A stretch of DNA of 64,000 bases from Protonemura montana. Taxonomy: Eukaryota; Arthropoda; Insecta; Plecoptera; Nemouridae. The position numbers and the translations under genes are program-made. Positions within the stretch are counted from its first letter, which is position 1. Each line of letters starts with the position of its first letter. The notes under the pieces were generated by a model. The model was given only the letters and a program-made list of their open reading frames with translations, had not been told where the DNA came from and searched no databases. The DNA lies in NCBI GenBank assembly GCA_947568835.1, contig OX387608.1, positions 2,828,001 through 2,892,000 of the forward strand. Direction: 5' to 3'. Shown piece after piece: positions 1 to 11,289 of this stretch.

Positions 1-1689
1 CGACCCGTGACATTTGCCCCACGCATTTCGTATGTTTTGTCAGCAATACGCATGTTATAATCCGCATGGTTTGCTATCTGTCACGCGTAGTGTTAATTTC
101 ACCCTTCGGTGCAAAAGCATTCCTTAAACAAGACTCATCTTGGTTTTCTTGCCCGTCATACGAGTACCAATCTTCCAGGGGAAAGGGTCCAGACCAAAGA
201 TGTGCCTACAATCCCTAAACGCACTAAATAAGACATGAATTTATTCACAATACACAAACACAGATCAAATTGACAGCGAAAAGCCGTTGGGCACAGAAAC
301 GTTCTTGATACTTCCGCTCATTTTGTTCTGAAAATTACAAAACCAAACACAATCACGAAGGCGCACGACCTTGGTGCGGTGACAGTTGTTGTTTGACTTT
401 GACATTGACATAAGACGAGGTAAAGTCAAGAAAAATTGTGCTTTAACCAATTCTTAATGTTGTTGACACATGTAATTGGTTCATGGACTGGTTCTCCCTA
501 ATAAACCAGCTGATACTCGGCGCCCCACACAGGCATTACGCGCACTTTCAAGCACCCATCTCCACAATAAGCTAGTGCCAAGTTAACGTCGTGAAAACCA
601 ATTCCACCACTTATCTAGACGCCGAGCAAAATCGCTAGGCAATAAGTTTCATAGGTTGGCAATAACAATTTCGTAGCCGGCTTGTTCGAGATGTTGAGCC
701 GCATGAGCGGGCCTCCGTTCATCTCTCTCTCCCACCAGCAGGAACAATGCCAGCAAGCTGAACTCGACGGTAATCGCGTGTTCCTCCACTAGCGGAGCAC
801 ACATCCACGTTTGTTCTCCCTTGCAAGAGCTTTGCCGATATCGGCGACATAGTTTTCCGATACTCGTCAAGAGATTGGCAATCATTTATTCGCCCCATGT
901 CGTTGTCCCCTATGCTTCGCTGTGACTCTTGCACAGTTTCCGAGCCGGTTCATCGCTACTCTGGCTTCACCTGGATGATTCCGGGTCGACCATGTCACTC
1001 AATAGGGACGCCGTCATAGGGAAAGACAGAGGAATAATGCGTCACTTTTAGAAAACAGTTATCCGTTCAGGGAAATTTATTTCTGTGCTTGAGAGAAGTT
1101 TCCATTTGGTTGCTATGTTCCGTGTTTCTCACCCAAATTTGGAGCGAATTCACATGTTTCCTCCCATGAGATTGACACAGAAGGGCCAATAAAGTTAATT
1201 TACCCCAAAATGTGTTCTTTCTATCACTGGGCTTCTCTTTTGACTATGTTCAGGTCTAGTTTTTCATGAATTCTGCGTGAAAACCTATCGAAATTTGTCA
1301 AGCTCACTTTCGAGTAAAAACTAGCGTCCTCTGAGCATCTCTCTCTGCGCAAGGAAATCCTGTCGGAGTCTACGGCAAAAAAAAATCCCCGTCCCATCGC
1401 CCACCCCAAATAAAATTCGATTTGATTTTCCCGAAGTTAAATCACATTACGAGCTTGACGGTGAATAAAGTTGCCGGCACATTAAATAACTTAGTGTATA
1501 TCGGTAATTTCATCAGTTTAAAAGATGGGGTGGGGGGTGTCCCGCGTGGTTCACAGAGAGAAAAACACGGCGTCTTGTTGTGGGAAACAGGAAGTTGGAG
1601 TTTGCTTCGTTGCCGTCGCCGTCGCCGTCGCTGCCGTAGAAGCAAACGAGCGGGAAAATGAATCGAACTAGTCTTGCGAAGGAAGGAAT
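1..1689. other. Unique DNA, no recognisable gene
   Basis: I see no recognisable gene here. Two overlapping minus-strand frames of 71-78 codons (649-934) have mixed amino-acid composition, but no family, splice context or extended frame supports them. A short GCCGTC-type trinucleotide run lies at about 1609-1640. No interspersed family found elsewhere in the window was recognised in this stretch. Confidence 0.5.
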
Positions 1690-1971
1690 TCAAGTTAAGA
1701 ATCGGTCACACTTACACATCTGCACACATCGATAGCAATGTGAGCAGATTCCTGGGAGATTGGAGCCAATATTTGAAGTATAAGTCACCTCATTGTGCAA
1801 AGGAGTTTCTTGGATCACTTGTCCAGAATCGTTGAGAATACGGACCCATTCCAATGAAACTTCCGGTTCCTTGATGAGCGTTGCTAACGGAGAATTACCT
1901 TCAATCATAAAACCCACAAAAATAGCCCCTTGTGTGAGTTTGTGTGTTTTTGATTCTACTTTTGCGGTCAA
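1690..1971 (-). CDS. Possible coding exon, unknown family
   Basis: This open minus-strand frame of about 93 codons has protein-like composition. A mixed hydrophobic/polar stretch contains VSLEWVRILNDSG and QETPLHNEVTYTSN, followed by a cysteine cluster (CSHCYRCVQMCKC) close to the stop. The first dozen codons (around the ATG at 1971) look less convincing and may be intron. The VSLEWVRI segment is vaguely Ig-strand-like, but I do not recognise a family. A GT after 'CAATGAG' inside the frame could be a donor, so the true exon may be shorter. The next open minus-strand stretch, 2130-2471, would lie upstream of it on the same strand. A chance open frame is the main alternative, because a frame of this length is expected several times in 64 kb. 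Confidence 0.18.
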   Translation of the reverse strand: MTAKVESKTHKLTQGAIFVGFMIEGNSPLATLIKEPEVSLEWVRILNDSGQVIQETPLHNEVTYTSNIGSNLPGICSHCYRCVQMCKCDRFLT

Positions 1972-2129
1972 CGGGTTGCTCCAAAGTTGATGACATTTTC
2001 ATAACACCTTTCTGTGTTCTCAACGTGGACACACTGCGCTTTTCAACGAAATCGGTCCCAAAGTTTGCTTACCAATAAACTAAACTGTTTATAATACCAT
2101 GAATTGTTAGAGTTTTTATTTAACCAACA

Positions 2130-2471
2130 CTACCGAAAACATTGTGAGCTGGCATCGAGACACAGCCGGCAAACAAATAGGAAGTAACAAAGCAACTGAA
2201 ATTGCGATCGTGAAGATGGGTAGTAATCTTCTTCATTGAATATCTCAAAGCATGACTCCACTTGATTGCAGTTCCGTCTCCCGTTCCTCTCCTGACAATT
2301 CACCCGATATCCACCGAGTGTCTGTAGATAGAACGGAACCTGATCCAAGCAGACAGGAAGAAATTGGGCTCGATTGGTCCTGAATCGTGAGTCCTGATTT
2401 ACCTGCAGACGAGGCGTCGAATCAGGATCAACGATTGCCCGTGTCCATGCTCGGTAGCGATGGTCCTCCAC
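2130..2471 (-). CDS. Possible coding exon, unknown family
   Basis: This minus-strand open frame of 113 codons lies outside any repeat I could identify. The translation is rich in Arg, Gln, Asn and Cys, for example GGYRVNCQERNGRRNCNQ and ESCFEIFNEEDYYPSS, and ends in a cysteine-containing hydrophobic stretch before the stop. A strong donor-like CTGCAG/GTAAAT occurs inside the frame at about 2395-2408, so only part could be exonic. No domain is recognised. Together with 1690-1971 it could be two exons of one minus-strand gene, but neither has a clearly convincing acceptor, and chance is a serious alternative. Confidence 0.17.
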   Translation of the reverse strand: MEDHRYRAWTRAIVDPDSTPRLQVNQDSRFRTNRAQFLPVCLDQVPFYLQTLGGYRVNCQERNGRRNCNQVESCFEIFNEEDYYPSSRSQFQLLCYFLFVCRLCLDASSQCFR

Positions 2472-5050
2472 TTCCGAGTTAAGCCGGCAATAAATCTACT
2501 TTCAATGAAATATCTGTTCAACCAAACTCTTCTTAGCTGGGGACAAAACTAAGCAAGGTTTCAAGCAATTTACTGATTGCATTATGTTACTTATCAAGTC
2601 GTTGGTACTTCTTCACTCTGACTAAACAGCACCCAGACATATGTAAAGAAAGCTGGGAGACCAAAGAAAGTCATTTCGCTTTTCTGGGGTCTTCCAGTTA
2701 GGAGCTCAAACCAGCAGTCGGTGAATGGAAGGGGGACGAAACTGAAAAAGGGATCTGTACTATTTTAAGATGTTTCCATCCTATTAGCTGACCAAGCTCT
2801 CGACAAAACCTAAACATGTGATTGACGGAAATTCATACGCATGACCAGCAACGTTTCGTCTTTGTACCAGCAAGAAACGTGCGTGCGTAGTGTGTGATCG
2901 AACGCACGCACCCCCCTATTCGGATGGGGTGGGTCCACCCCCCAGTGAGAGCAAAATAAGATCTGTCTGTGAATGTGTGCAGACAATATCTTATTCCTGG
3001 CAGGAGAAATGTTCGCCGATCTACGGCAGGCATCCCCTGCCCTACAAGAGGTGGGTGGTTGGAGGTGGCCTTCTTGCGCGACAGCACAAAGAAGGATTGG
3101 GGGAAAAATCACCCTTAAAAATTTGTATGTATTTCCCCTCACATGCAATGATGTATCTTCCAGTTCAAATAGTTCGTTACTTTCTATTTCAAAAAGAAAT
3201 GGAACATTTTCTTGCCGTGTTTCACGAACGATTGTGGATTTGTCTTAGAAATTGAACCAATTTCCTGGTGTTGTGGGATCGCTTTGTGTGATCCCGGGAC
3301 TCTGTTCCCTTTCGTAGACCGAATCATCCCGTCTAATTAGAGTAACGCAGGGGATTTGGGCGGGGATCAACGCCAATCAACAGGTTCCTTTTAATCCAAT
3401 TCCTATTGGTTCGCTCCGACTATCACTAGCCATCAGAAGTGTTACGTCACGCCTGAAAATTAAGGCAGGTTTTTGCTTTTTTTACCGAAGTAAAATGGCG
3501 TCCTGTGGTACACAATAAATATATCAACTTCGGTGCATCAAACCTACTGCAACAAGCACTACAGTAACTTACAATAAACCCCAAATCCACAATACTTGCT
3601 GTAAAACTTCGCATATTTACACTAAAACGTGTCATACTTCAGGTGCTACGTTTGTGAAGTCTATCAACTGACAGCAACAAAGCATCAAACACTCAAATCG
3701 ATTCAAATAATCATTGCAATAGACTTGAAGTAGTTGGTCGTTCTCAACAACAAATCCAAGTTATTCATTTTGTGCCCGTCATAGAAAACCCTGCGACAAG
3801 TTCTCCAGCACATTTGCATAGGGACAGTACCCGAGCCCAGCACACACCGAGCCCAACACACACCGAGCCCAACCATGTGTATATGTAATATTGATTGGTA
3901 TAACGGTATAGGGTGGGATTGAGGTGGGGGGGGGGGAGAGATTGGTCCCCATCCCACCTACATCCCTTCTTGTATGCCAATTCCCTTCTTCACTATATTC
4001 GTCCCGATCCCGTCGTGCCCGGGCCTCCACCCGTCTTCCCCTGTGGTTAACTTCCCGGGTCCTGGTCCATCAAACTCCTTGCGATGCCAGTCACTCAATA
4101 TCAGCGTCTTGCGAGATGGGATACACCAGTGGCGGCGAGGGGCCAGTCGGGAAATAGGGAAACTACAACTTGCAGTCATTGCTGGATTAGATATAAAACA
4201 TTGACAAATTTTCCTGGTGAATTTCCAGTCAACATTGATACTCTTTGTGCTAATTTCTTCGACTCTGAGTCAAGCTTCTAGCTCAAGGAATCATCTGGAT
4301 TTGAATGCTTGTGATTGGAAGTTGTCATTGCAATTCGTTTGAACACTTTTTAAACAACTAGGAGTTGAATCCGGAGCGAGTAGCCAACAAGTTTCCTCTG
4401 AACCACGGAAAGGGCAATCAACCGACTTGTGTGCCTTGGCTTGGACTTGTCAATGCCTTCCACCACTGTATACTTCATAGCTTTGCTCTGCATTGGTTGC
4501 CGAGTCCCTGGTCTGCACCGTCCAGTGGTGGTCCTTCCTATGCTGGCAGGCAAGGACCTACGCCACTAGAAGGGGATAACCAATACCTCTCCAGCTGAAC
4601 CACACGCAGGGCAGCCAACCTACAAACGTGGAAAACGGAAGCTTGGATGTGTGTGATGGAGATTGAATGCGATTGGGTGAAATTGGACTGAAACTCTGAG
4701 CGCAGTGCCGCGAGAGGGCGACATGCAAGTTTCAAATCTTGTCTGGGCCTAGTTTCTTATGTGGCAGTTGAGGAGGCTAAACCTTGGTGTGTCTCGATCT
4801 CCCCTACAAAGCAGCTCACGTCGGCTTACCAAGGCATGGCGTATTTTTTTACTGGTTTTCTTAATCATACGTTGTCGTGATTTCATTAGGTTATCAAAAA
4901 ACAGTGTCGACCGGAAACAAGATCAATTTTTTTTATGAAGGACATTTTCTCTCTTGTTGATATGCTCTTTTGAAATCTACATCGAAAAATACCAAAAATA
5001 TGTTGCAAGGTTTCGCCGTTATCAGTGTGGATGTTAAAACATGTTGGAAA
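2472..5050. other. Unique DNA with minor simple repeats
   Basis: No gene is recognised. The stretch contains a 15-bp direct repeat (ACCGAGCCCA-type units, three copies, about 3831-3872) and a short G run near 3925-3937. ORFs here of up to 121 codons overlap on both strands and show no domain. Confidence 0.5.
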
Positions 5051-5645
5051 CTCCGGTCCTCCTGAGATCACCGAAGTTAAGCAACACTGCGCTGGGTCAG
5101 GTATTGGATGGGTGACCATCATACACATGACCAGTTCTGTTCGGGAGAGAGGTTGGAGGGATGCAAGTTAAGCAACACTGTGCTGAGTCAGGTATTGCAA
5201 GGGTGACCGTCATACACATGACCGGTTCTGTCCGTAAGAGAGGTTGGAGGGATGAAAGTTAAGCAACACTGCGCTGGGTCAGGTATTGGATGGGTGACCA
5301 TCATACACATGACCAGTTCTGTTCGGGAGAGAGGTTGGAGGGATGAAAGTTAGTACAGCAACTTCACTCGCCTTGCTTATCAACCTCTCGACAGCATGGA
5401 TTTGTGGAGGAATCCTGTTGTTCGCGTTGTACCGCCCTTCGGAAGAGACGTTAAGTCGGTGGTCCCCTTGGTCTTCGACAGAAGTAGGCTACGTGCCGGC
5501 ACCGGGTTTCCCCTCCTCCCTTCTAGACTAAGTTATGTTCATCGTCATCCTCGTCATCACCCACACATTCACCGCCTCATGGTAAAAACAATGCGTCGTT
5601 TAACCTCACTAATAAATGTCGGTAAGACTAATAAAGCGTTCATAT
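5050..5645 (+). mobile_element. Composite 5S-derived element, copy A (most complete)
   Basis: In order this holds three 91-bp units related to 5S rRNA (about 5053-5348), a linker with one 36-bp unit (5349-5394), a core of about 130 bp starting with CATGGATTTGTGGAGG and ending near CTTCTAGAC (5395-5530), and a tail ending in ATGCGTCGTTTAAC (about 5590-5615). The same order, reverse complemented, is present at 43176-43577. A related copy without 5S units is at 14702-15122, one with most of the core missing is at 19097-19810, and a 5' part is at 49600-49930. No reading frame suggests a protein, so it would be non-autonomous. I infer a SINE-like retroposon mobilised through its tail. No target-site duplication was established. 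Confidence 0.8.
5053..5348 (+). repeat. Three tandem 91-bp 5S rRNA-like units
   Basis: GTTAAGCAAC starts at 5076, 5167 and 5258, and a truncated GTTAG follows at 5349, giving an exact 91-bp period. Each unit keeps the 5S internal promoter order: A-box-like GAAGTTAAGCAACA, then TATTGGATGGGTGACC or a variant matching the C box. The first unit extends further 5' (CCTGAGATCACCGAAG), matching the middle of 5S rRNA. The 5' third and the 3' end of a genuine 5S gene are missing, so these are 5S-derived repeats and not functional rRNA genes. The middle unit is more diverged (TATTGCAAGGGTGACC). Confidence 0.8.
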
Positions 5646-5659
5646 CTTGCGCTAAGAAA

Positions 5660-6912
5660 ACCATTTTCATCAACTCCCACGACTGAAAGTCGCTCGCCGC
5701 GTCACCAACGTCAGAAGAGGTCCGCACGTGCCTGCCAATGAGACACAAGGCACAAGAAACCCACCAATGAAACGAGTCCATTCTAAGAAAAGACTCACAC
5801 AGAAGACATTTCCTGAGATTCCTTTTACTAGCGCCCACATAGCGGTACAAACCACAGCCCCATAGCAACAACAAAAACCCTTTTAACAAGCGCCAAGCTA
5901 ATAATTTCCAAAGAATCTTGAAATAAAGTTGTAAGTCATCATGAATCCAAGTTTCTATCAATACACCGAACCAAACCATACACACACGTGAAGCCAACAT
6001 GTCTTTTGTCGACGCAGAAAGGCGCTATTACCACTAATGGTATGGATCCTAGGTAGTCGCTGTCGCAGAATAACAGCACAGTCTTACCCCACCCCACCCC
6101 GCCCTGCCCCCACGTTTCTTGGGACTCTGTTGTGATACATCCGAGACAACAATGCCGCATGACATCGTTAGAAGGGGAACAGGTCCCGTGTTACTCCGCA
6201 CAGCCTCCATTACTTTCGGGACTATGCCGAGAATATAAAGATGCCTGAAGGAATATAATGATGTCTTATAATTCTAGTGAGATGGAATGTGTAGGTATAT
6301 GTGACGTATGTTATATGTGTGTGTTTATGTGTATATGGGGGTATTTCTTTGATTGAGCAGTGGAGTTCTTGCAGTGTTAGCGAGGAAAATATAAAGGAAA
6401 TGCGCTGGCAAAAGAATCTTGCAAATATGTTTTGCAAACTTTTCGTGCTTTCAAAGGCTGTGCCTTGGTAACTCCTGAGAAAGTATTTACTTCCTCGATT
6501 TGAGATCGCCGTGTGGCAGTTGAAATGTCAGTGTGTTTGGGGAGAATGCTTGGCGCCATGAGCCCGTTGAGAGGTTGCTGACCAGCTGGGACAAATTCTA
6601 ATACGACTGTCCATGGTGCAAAGGACCACCACGACTTCCTAGGACTGTGATTATAGTTTTCACTGACTTTTAGGCAAGCTCAAGGCAAGACAGTGCAGTG
6701 ACTTACCTACAATTTAGATTTCATCTTTTCAATGTTGCATTTTTAAAGACACGGGAATATCCTACATAGCTTGATTAGCTTTTAAACCGTTGTTTTGCGT
6801 TTTGAATTCGGCAAAAAAATTGCCAAACAGTTCATCGACAGACCATCTTGGCAAGGTTTGATCTTTGTAAATGGTCCAATTCCTCAACGAAAAGCAAATA
6901 TTGGAAACGTCC
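5660..6912. other. Unique DNA, no gene recognised
   Basis: Overlapping minus-strand frames (5569-6160) start inside the composite element's tail and show no family signature. A GT-rich patch lies at about 6300-6345. Nothing else is supported. Confidence 0.5.
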
Positions 6913-6916
6913 ACCC

Positions 6917-6943
6917 GATCTTCCCGATCTTCCCGATCTTCCC
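6917..6943 (+). repeat. Three tandem GATCTTCCC units
   Basis: GATCTTCCC is repeated three times without interruption. Confidence 0.9.
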
Positions 6944-7413
6944 GGTTCTGAAAAGCCCGTCTCCCCGCTTGGCGTGGATATATGACCAAGAATATTTCAC
7001 CGCTCTCACGCGGGCTGCCTATCTCGCAGGGGCAGGAGGCGCAGCACCATCGCCGATCTCCATAAATCATATCCAACCCGGGAAAGAAATGATCCATCTT
7101 GGAGGTTAGACGTGCCCTCCGCCGCCGCCCCTGCCCCCTCCCCCCGGATCCTGGGGAGATATCTCACACATCGGATAGGGAATGTGTGGGACAGAGTTTC
7201 ATATCAACCTTCCAGCCTCGAGGGATCCTGGTTTCCTGGTGTAAGATACGCTAAGAGGGCACGCGGTAGTTTTTATGTAGTTCCTCGGTTCTATTTGAAA
7301 AGGATCAATTCTAGGTTTCTGTTGTCGTGGGCCGAGCTAAAATGGCGGTAAGGATTGAGAAAGTGTGACAGTGGTTGAAAGCTTCTCTGCCCGTTGGACT
7401 GCTAGCCATTTAC

Positions 7414-7696
7414 CTGCCATGCCATGCCATGCCTTCCCATGCCATGCCATGCCTTCCCATGCCATGCCATGCCATGCCTTGCCATGCCGTGCCATGCCAT
7501 GCCATGCCATGCCATGCCATGCCTTGCCTTGCCATGCCATTCCAAGCTATGCCAAGCTATGCCATGCCATGCCATGCCATGCCATGCCTTGCCATTGCCA
7601 TGCCATGCCATGCCATGCTATGCTATGCTATGCCATGCCACGCCATGCTATGCCATGCCACGCCATGCCATGCCATGCCATGCCATGCTATGCCAC
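7414..7696 (+). repeat. (ATGCC)n pentanucleotide microsatellite
   Basis: About 280 bp of ATGCC repeats is interrupted by single-base variants (TTCCC, TTGCC, TATGC, CACGCC). Because 5 is not a multiple of 3 and the unit has no stop in most frames, several long frames open across it on both strands; they encode Met-Pro-Cys-His-Ala strings and are artefacts. The 3' third is enriched in CTATG variants, which suggests regional homogenisation. Confidence 0.95.
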
Positions 7697-8044
7697 GTCT
7701 ACCAACTGGAAGATCGGGAGTCCGCGACGAGGCACGTCTTGCAGTCAGTCCCTCAAATAACACACTCACGGAAATCTGATTTAAACCTTGTTGGAAACGA
7801 CAAGGCAAAAAAAATCAAGAAATTGGAAAAGCTTAGAAAAAGCGAGGCAGGGAAAGTGCGATCGTCCAATCGAGTTTCCCGTTTTCCGGGATGAAAACGG
7901 GAGCGCGTCGTGTCGCGAGAGGGGCAGAGGGAGGGGGGAGGGGCACCTAAGGGTTGTTCAATGCGTGCCCACGTGAGTAAAAGAAAATAATGATGTGTCT
8001 GAACGTGAGCTGGGGGTGGGGGCTGGAAGAATGTCCTACGACGT

Positions 8045-8070
8045 GGGGGGGGGGGGGGGGGGGGGGGGGG
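8045..8070 (+). repeat. G homopolymer, 26 bases
   Basis: This is the longest mononucleotide run in the window. A second G run of 14 lies at 8402-8415, continuing as GGGG-rich DNA. A minus-strand frame of 203 codons across this region (7753-8364) encodes Pro-rich low-complexity peptide and is not a gene. Confidence 0.95.
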
Positions 8071-8071
8071 A

Positions 8072-10460
8072 ATGCACGTTTTTGTCAAATTTTCGATAGC
8101 ATAACAACGTCTTAAAGACGGTGACTGGTTGCACTGCACGCGTGTGCGTGTGCGTGGGGATGGTGACATGCGTTTTATCGTGCGTAATGTAGTATCAAGG
8201 CTATCGGACCCAAGTCCGGCACCGGCACGTGTCCTGGAAGGCTGGACGACGCACTGGCCAACTGGAGGTGGTAAAATACACTGGTTGTTTCCGGTTGTTT
8301 CAATGTTTTGGTTGAATGGCGATGCATTCGTGAAAGATTTGTCTGCTTGTATATGACACTTCACCAGTTTGGTAAGGAAGTATGCTTCTGACAGAATGTC
8401 TGGGGGGGGGGGGGGAGGGGGGCGGGGATTGAAGTCGGATTGATAGTCTTGCAGTTTTGCAACGTTGCCAATGTTTTATTATTGTAGTATAATCTTAGGG
8501 AAGTTTCTTGAGGTTAAATGTGGTGTAGGCAGGAAAGAGTTTTCGAAAAACTGCAGAAGTACCATCTTTCTAAATGCAATAAAGTCATTTAAAAAAAAAT
8601 CATTTCTATTTTTTGTTGTATTTCTGTGACCTTAGCGATACCCGTGACCTAGCGTTCTTCGTACGTAGTTTTCCCGGTGAATTTTCCGAGCCCTATGCCA
8701 GGAAAACTCGAACTGGAATGGTTTAGAAAAGTGTTATCTAGGTTTTTCCGGGGAGCTTTTTCTCTCGTGTTCACCCGGGAAAGTCGGTGCCGAGATAAAC
8801 GTCTATCTTTAACATACGAAGTCGATGTGTGAGCGTATATGTTGTATGTGCTGCAAAGATGGCCACATTCTCCAAAGAGAAACTTTCTTCAGTTGTGCCC
8901 CGCGTTTCCCAATTTGTTTCAATCTATTCCCCTCTTCGCATGACAAACGCTCCAAGTTTGCTGAGAGAAAATCAAGCAGTTAATTTATCTATTGCTTTTC
9001 CAACTACAATCACATAACGTACAAACGTTCGCCGAGTTTTCTTTGATTTTTCCTCGTTCCTCGGAAGGTCTGCGATGAATTTTCAATTCTCTGTCGGGAA
9101 AATTCGCAGGCTTTTATTTTCGTAATGCATTTCCCTTAGCAGAATGCGACATCGCATGTATTTTGATATTTTCCTGCGAGTATTATAGCGGGTCTTTTTG
9201 AAATGCCGGTCGATTCAGTTTGACCTTTTCTCGAATAAATCGTGGCAATTTCGTATAATTTGTATTAATTGTGTTAAAATTGTGATTGATATTTATTTTG
9301 AATTGTGTTGGATTGTGTTAGTTGAGTCGAATCCACGTGTTAAATTTCGTATTAGTGTTATTTAGTGTTAGTTGTGGTTCACAGGACAGTAAAATTAATG
9401 TGGTACCACCGTCTTTTTGGGAAAACTCTTGCAATTTTATCAAAATTTTCTCGTTTTTTACAATTTTAGTTAAAAAGAACAGTTCTGTTAAGCTAGCAAA
9501 GGATTTTATGACCAGCTCCGGATCACTATTCTGATCAATCTATCGAGCTTTTATGGCGAATGACGTCAAACAACGATTTATCAACATTTCCCGAGAAATA
9601 TTTCTCTCTGGAAAGGAGCAGGGTTTTGTGCCTCGTGAAACCTTGTAGAGTACTTCTATGGGTTAGGCCCTAGCGAGGGATATGTTGGGCGTCCTAGGGT
9701 GGGGGGGTCTCGTCCATGCTGCCTGTGTCGTTCCCTCTCTCTCGCATCCCCCACCCCATCTATGCCGATCACACAAAGGTATATCCATATGATAAATATA
9801 GTCGTCGAACGTGTATGGGGAAAAACATATTTGCAATATATTGCTTTTCTTATAACTTGTTATAATATAGGCTCTATATGGATGTGGCAGAATATCTAGC
9901 TCGCTTCCACGGCGGGCGACTCGGCTGAGTTTTCATCTTGTGCTTCGTTGAAATTCTAAGTATGTAGCACGGGAAACGGAGAAAAGCTTTCAATTGAATT
10001 TTGCTTCCCAAGATTCTTGAGATATAGGTGCCGTACGTATACCTCGAAACGGATTGAAATTTGTAAATGGGGTTTTTTTCTTCTTGTCAGCGATTCGTGA
10101 AGTATTTCTTAATCTTGACAAGAGATTGTGATTCTGGTTAGCTTCGAGTTGGCAGTGGTTGCATGTCAAGAAATAAGTGCACCTACCAAGTGAAGTTTAC
10201 CAACTCACTTCATTGTTAAGTCTGCATTCTCAATATCAATTGTAAACCTTCTCAATTATCCTGCTCAAACCCCGAATGTCACCCAAGTTATATTGTCCTA
10301 GCTTTAATGACAAGTATATATAATTGTATAGTTCAATTTTAGCCAACTTTTTGTCAAAGTAAGCAAGCAACGCAAGCTTCTCGACTGGACGAACCTTACT
10401 AAAAGCCACCAAGGTCACATTCCAGCTCGATATTGTCGTTGAAGTTGAAGGTCAGTCATT
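8072..10460. other. AT-rich unique DNA, no gene
   Basis: Beyond the G run at 8402-8415 I see no gene, tRNA or recognised repeat. The DNA is AT-rich with GTGTTA-type motifs at 9260-9370. Confidence 0.5.
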
Positions 10461-10479
10461 AGCCATGTACTTGGTGTCC

Positions 10480-11280
10480 ATGTATTACATACATGTACAC
10501 ATTTTTCTCTCTAAAATTCGTTCAATTGTTGATTATGCGTCCAACATCTGGAATTCCCACCAGAGTACACTTGCGACAAAAGTGGAACGCATACAAAAAC
10601 GCTTTTACAACGCAGTAAACATATTGAAACAACAAATATACTTTATAATATACGATAACATTATAGTAATTAGGTACAGTATTAAATCATTGTCATTATC
10701 TTAATGTTTTATCATTTAATAACATTACTATATTGCTTATTGCGAATTCCATCGCTTGTAGGCAACCTCGTCCCGTTTCGGGGCTAGAGACTTGAAATAA
10801 GAACTGAAAAATTCACAAAAGTCTACAGAATGCGGTTGTTTCAGTGCAATTTGCCTCTCGTTGTCAAGTTAGGTAATGCTTGCGTACATAATTTAACATA
10901 AAAAAGAGACAATAATTGGTGACTTCTCTCTCCAATTAGAGAGATCCTTATCCTTCTAATCCTTCTTAGAAATAAGAAGGACAGAAGGCAAAACAAGCAT
11001 AAAATAGATAAATGGTCTAGAGTACCAAAAGAAATGGGCGCCAAATTATTTAACAGATTATCAGGATCGATCAAATTTAAAGATGGCCTGGCTTTAAAAA
11101 ATGCCCTAAAAGAATATTCATTAAAACAATGTTTTTATTCATTTGACGCCATTTTAGAACATAACGAGTAAATCAGGCATTAAAAATATACATTTTATGT
11201 AGCTTATGTAATTTTAGTATCTGACTTTCCAAATGTTATATTGTGGAACCGATTGTAGAAGAAAATACAATTACAAATAC
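10480..11280 (+). pseudogene. Non-LTR retrotransposon, C-terminal remnant
   Basis: Two frames preserve the distal end of a LINE polyprotein. At about 10500-10625 the peptide IRSIVDYASNIWNSH...VERIQKRFYNAV matches the region after the reverse transcriptase core, where LINEs carry 'P.YASxxWxP....E.VQ.R'. At about 10966-11171 KLFNRLSGSIKFKDG, then LKEYSLKQCFYSFD and a stop, match the typical C-terminus (x-L-F-N-x-L-P...CFYSxDEFL). The segment between them is frameshifted and carries stops. The catalytic domain, endonuclease and ORF1 are absent, so it is a dead 5'-truncated copy. A short 3' UTR of about 110 bp ends in a TACAAA-like repeat near 11262-11283, the expected LINE tail. The FYSxD end is, from memory, common in jockey-like elements of arthropods; the clade is an inference. 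Confidence 0.7.
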
Positions 11281-11289
11281 AAATGCCAG

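Noticed and set aside
2450-2490. 5S-like CCGAGTTAAGC motif
   Set aside because: Only about 11 bases match and no C box follows.
4704-4720. CTCF-like CCGCGAGAGGGCGAC
   Set aside because: Three mismatches in the core make it weaker than the sites reported.
5053-5348. Functional 5S rRNA genes
   Set aside because: Only the internal-promoter region is present; the 5' and 3' thirds of 5S are missing.
7337-7894. Several 60-156-codon frames on both strands
   Set aside because: They are translations of (ATGCC)n and exist in many frames at once.
7753-8364. 203-codon minus-strand frame
   Set aside because: Pro-rich low complexity driven by the 26-base G run; no domain.
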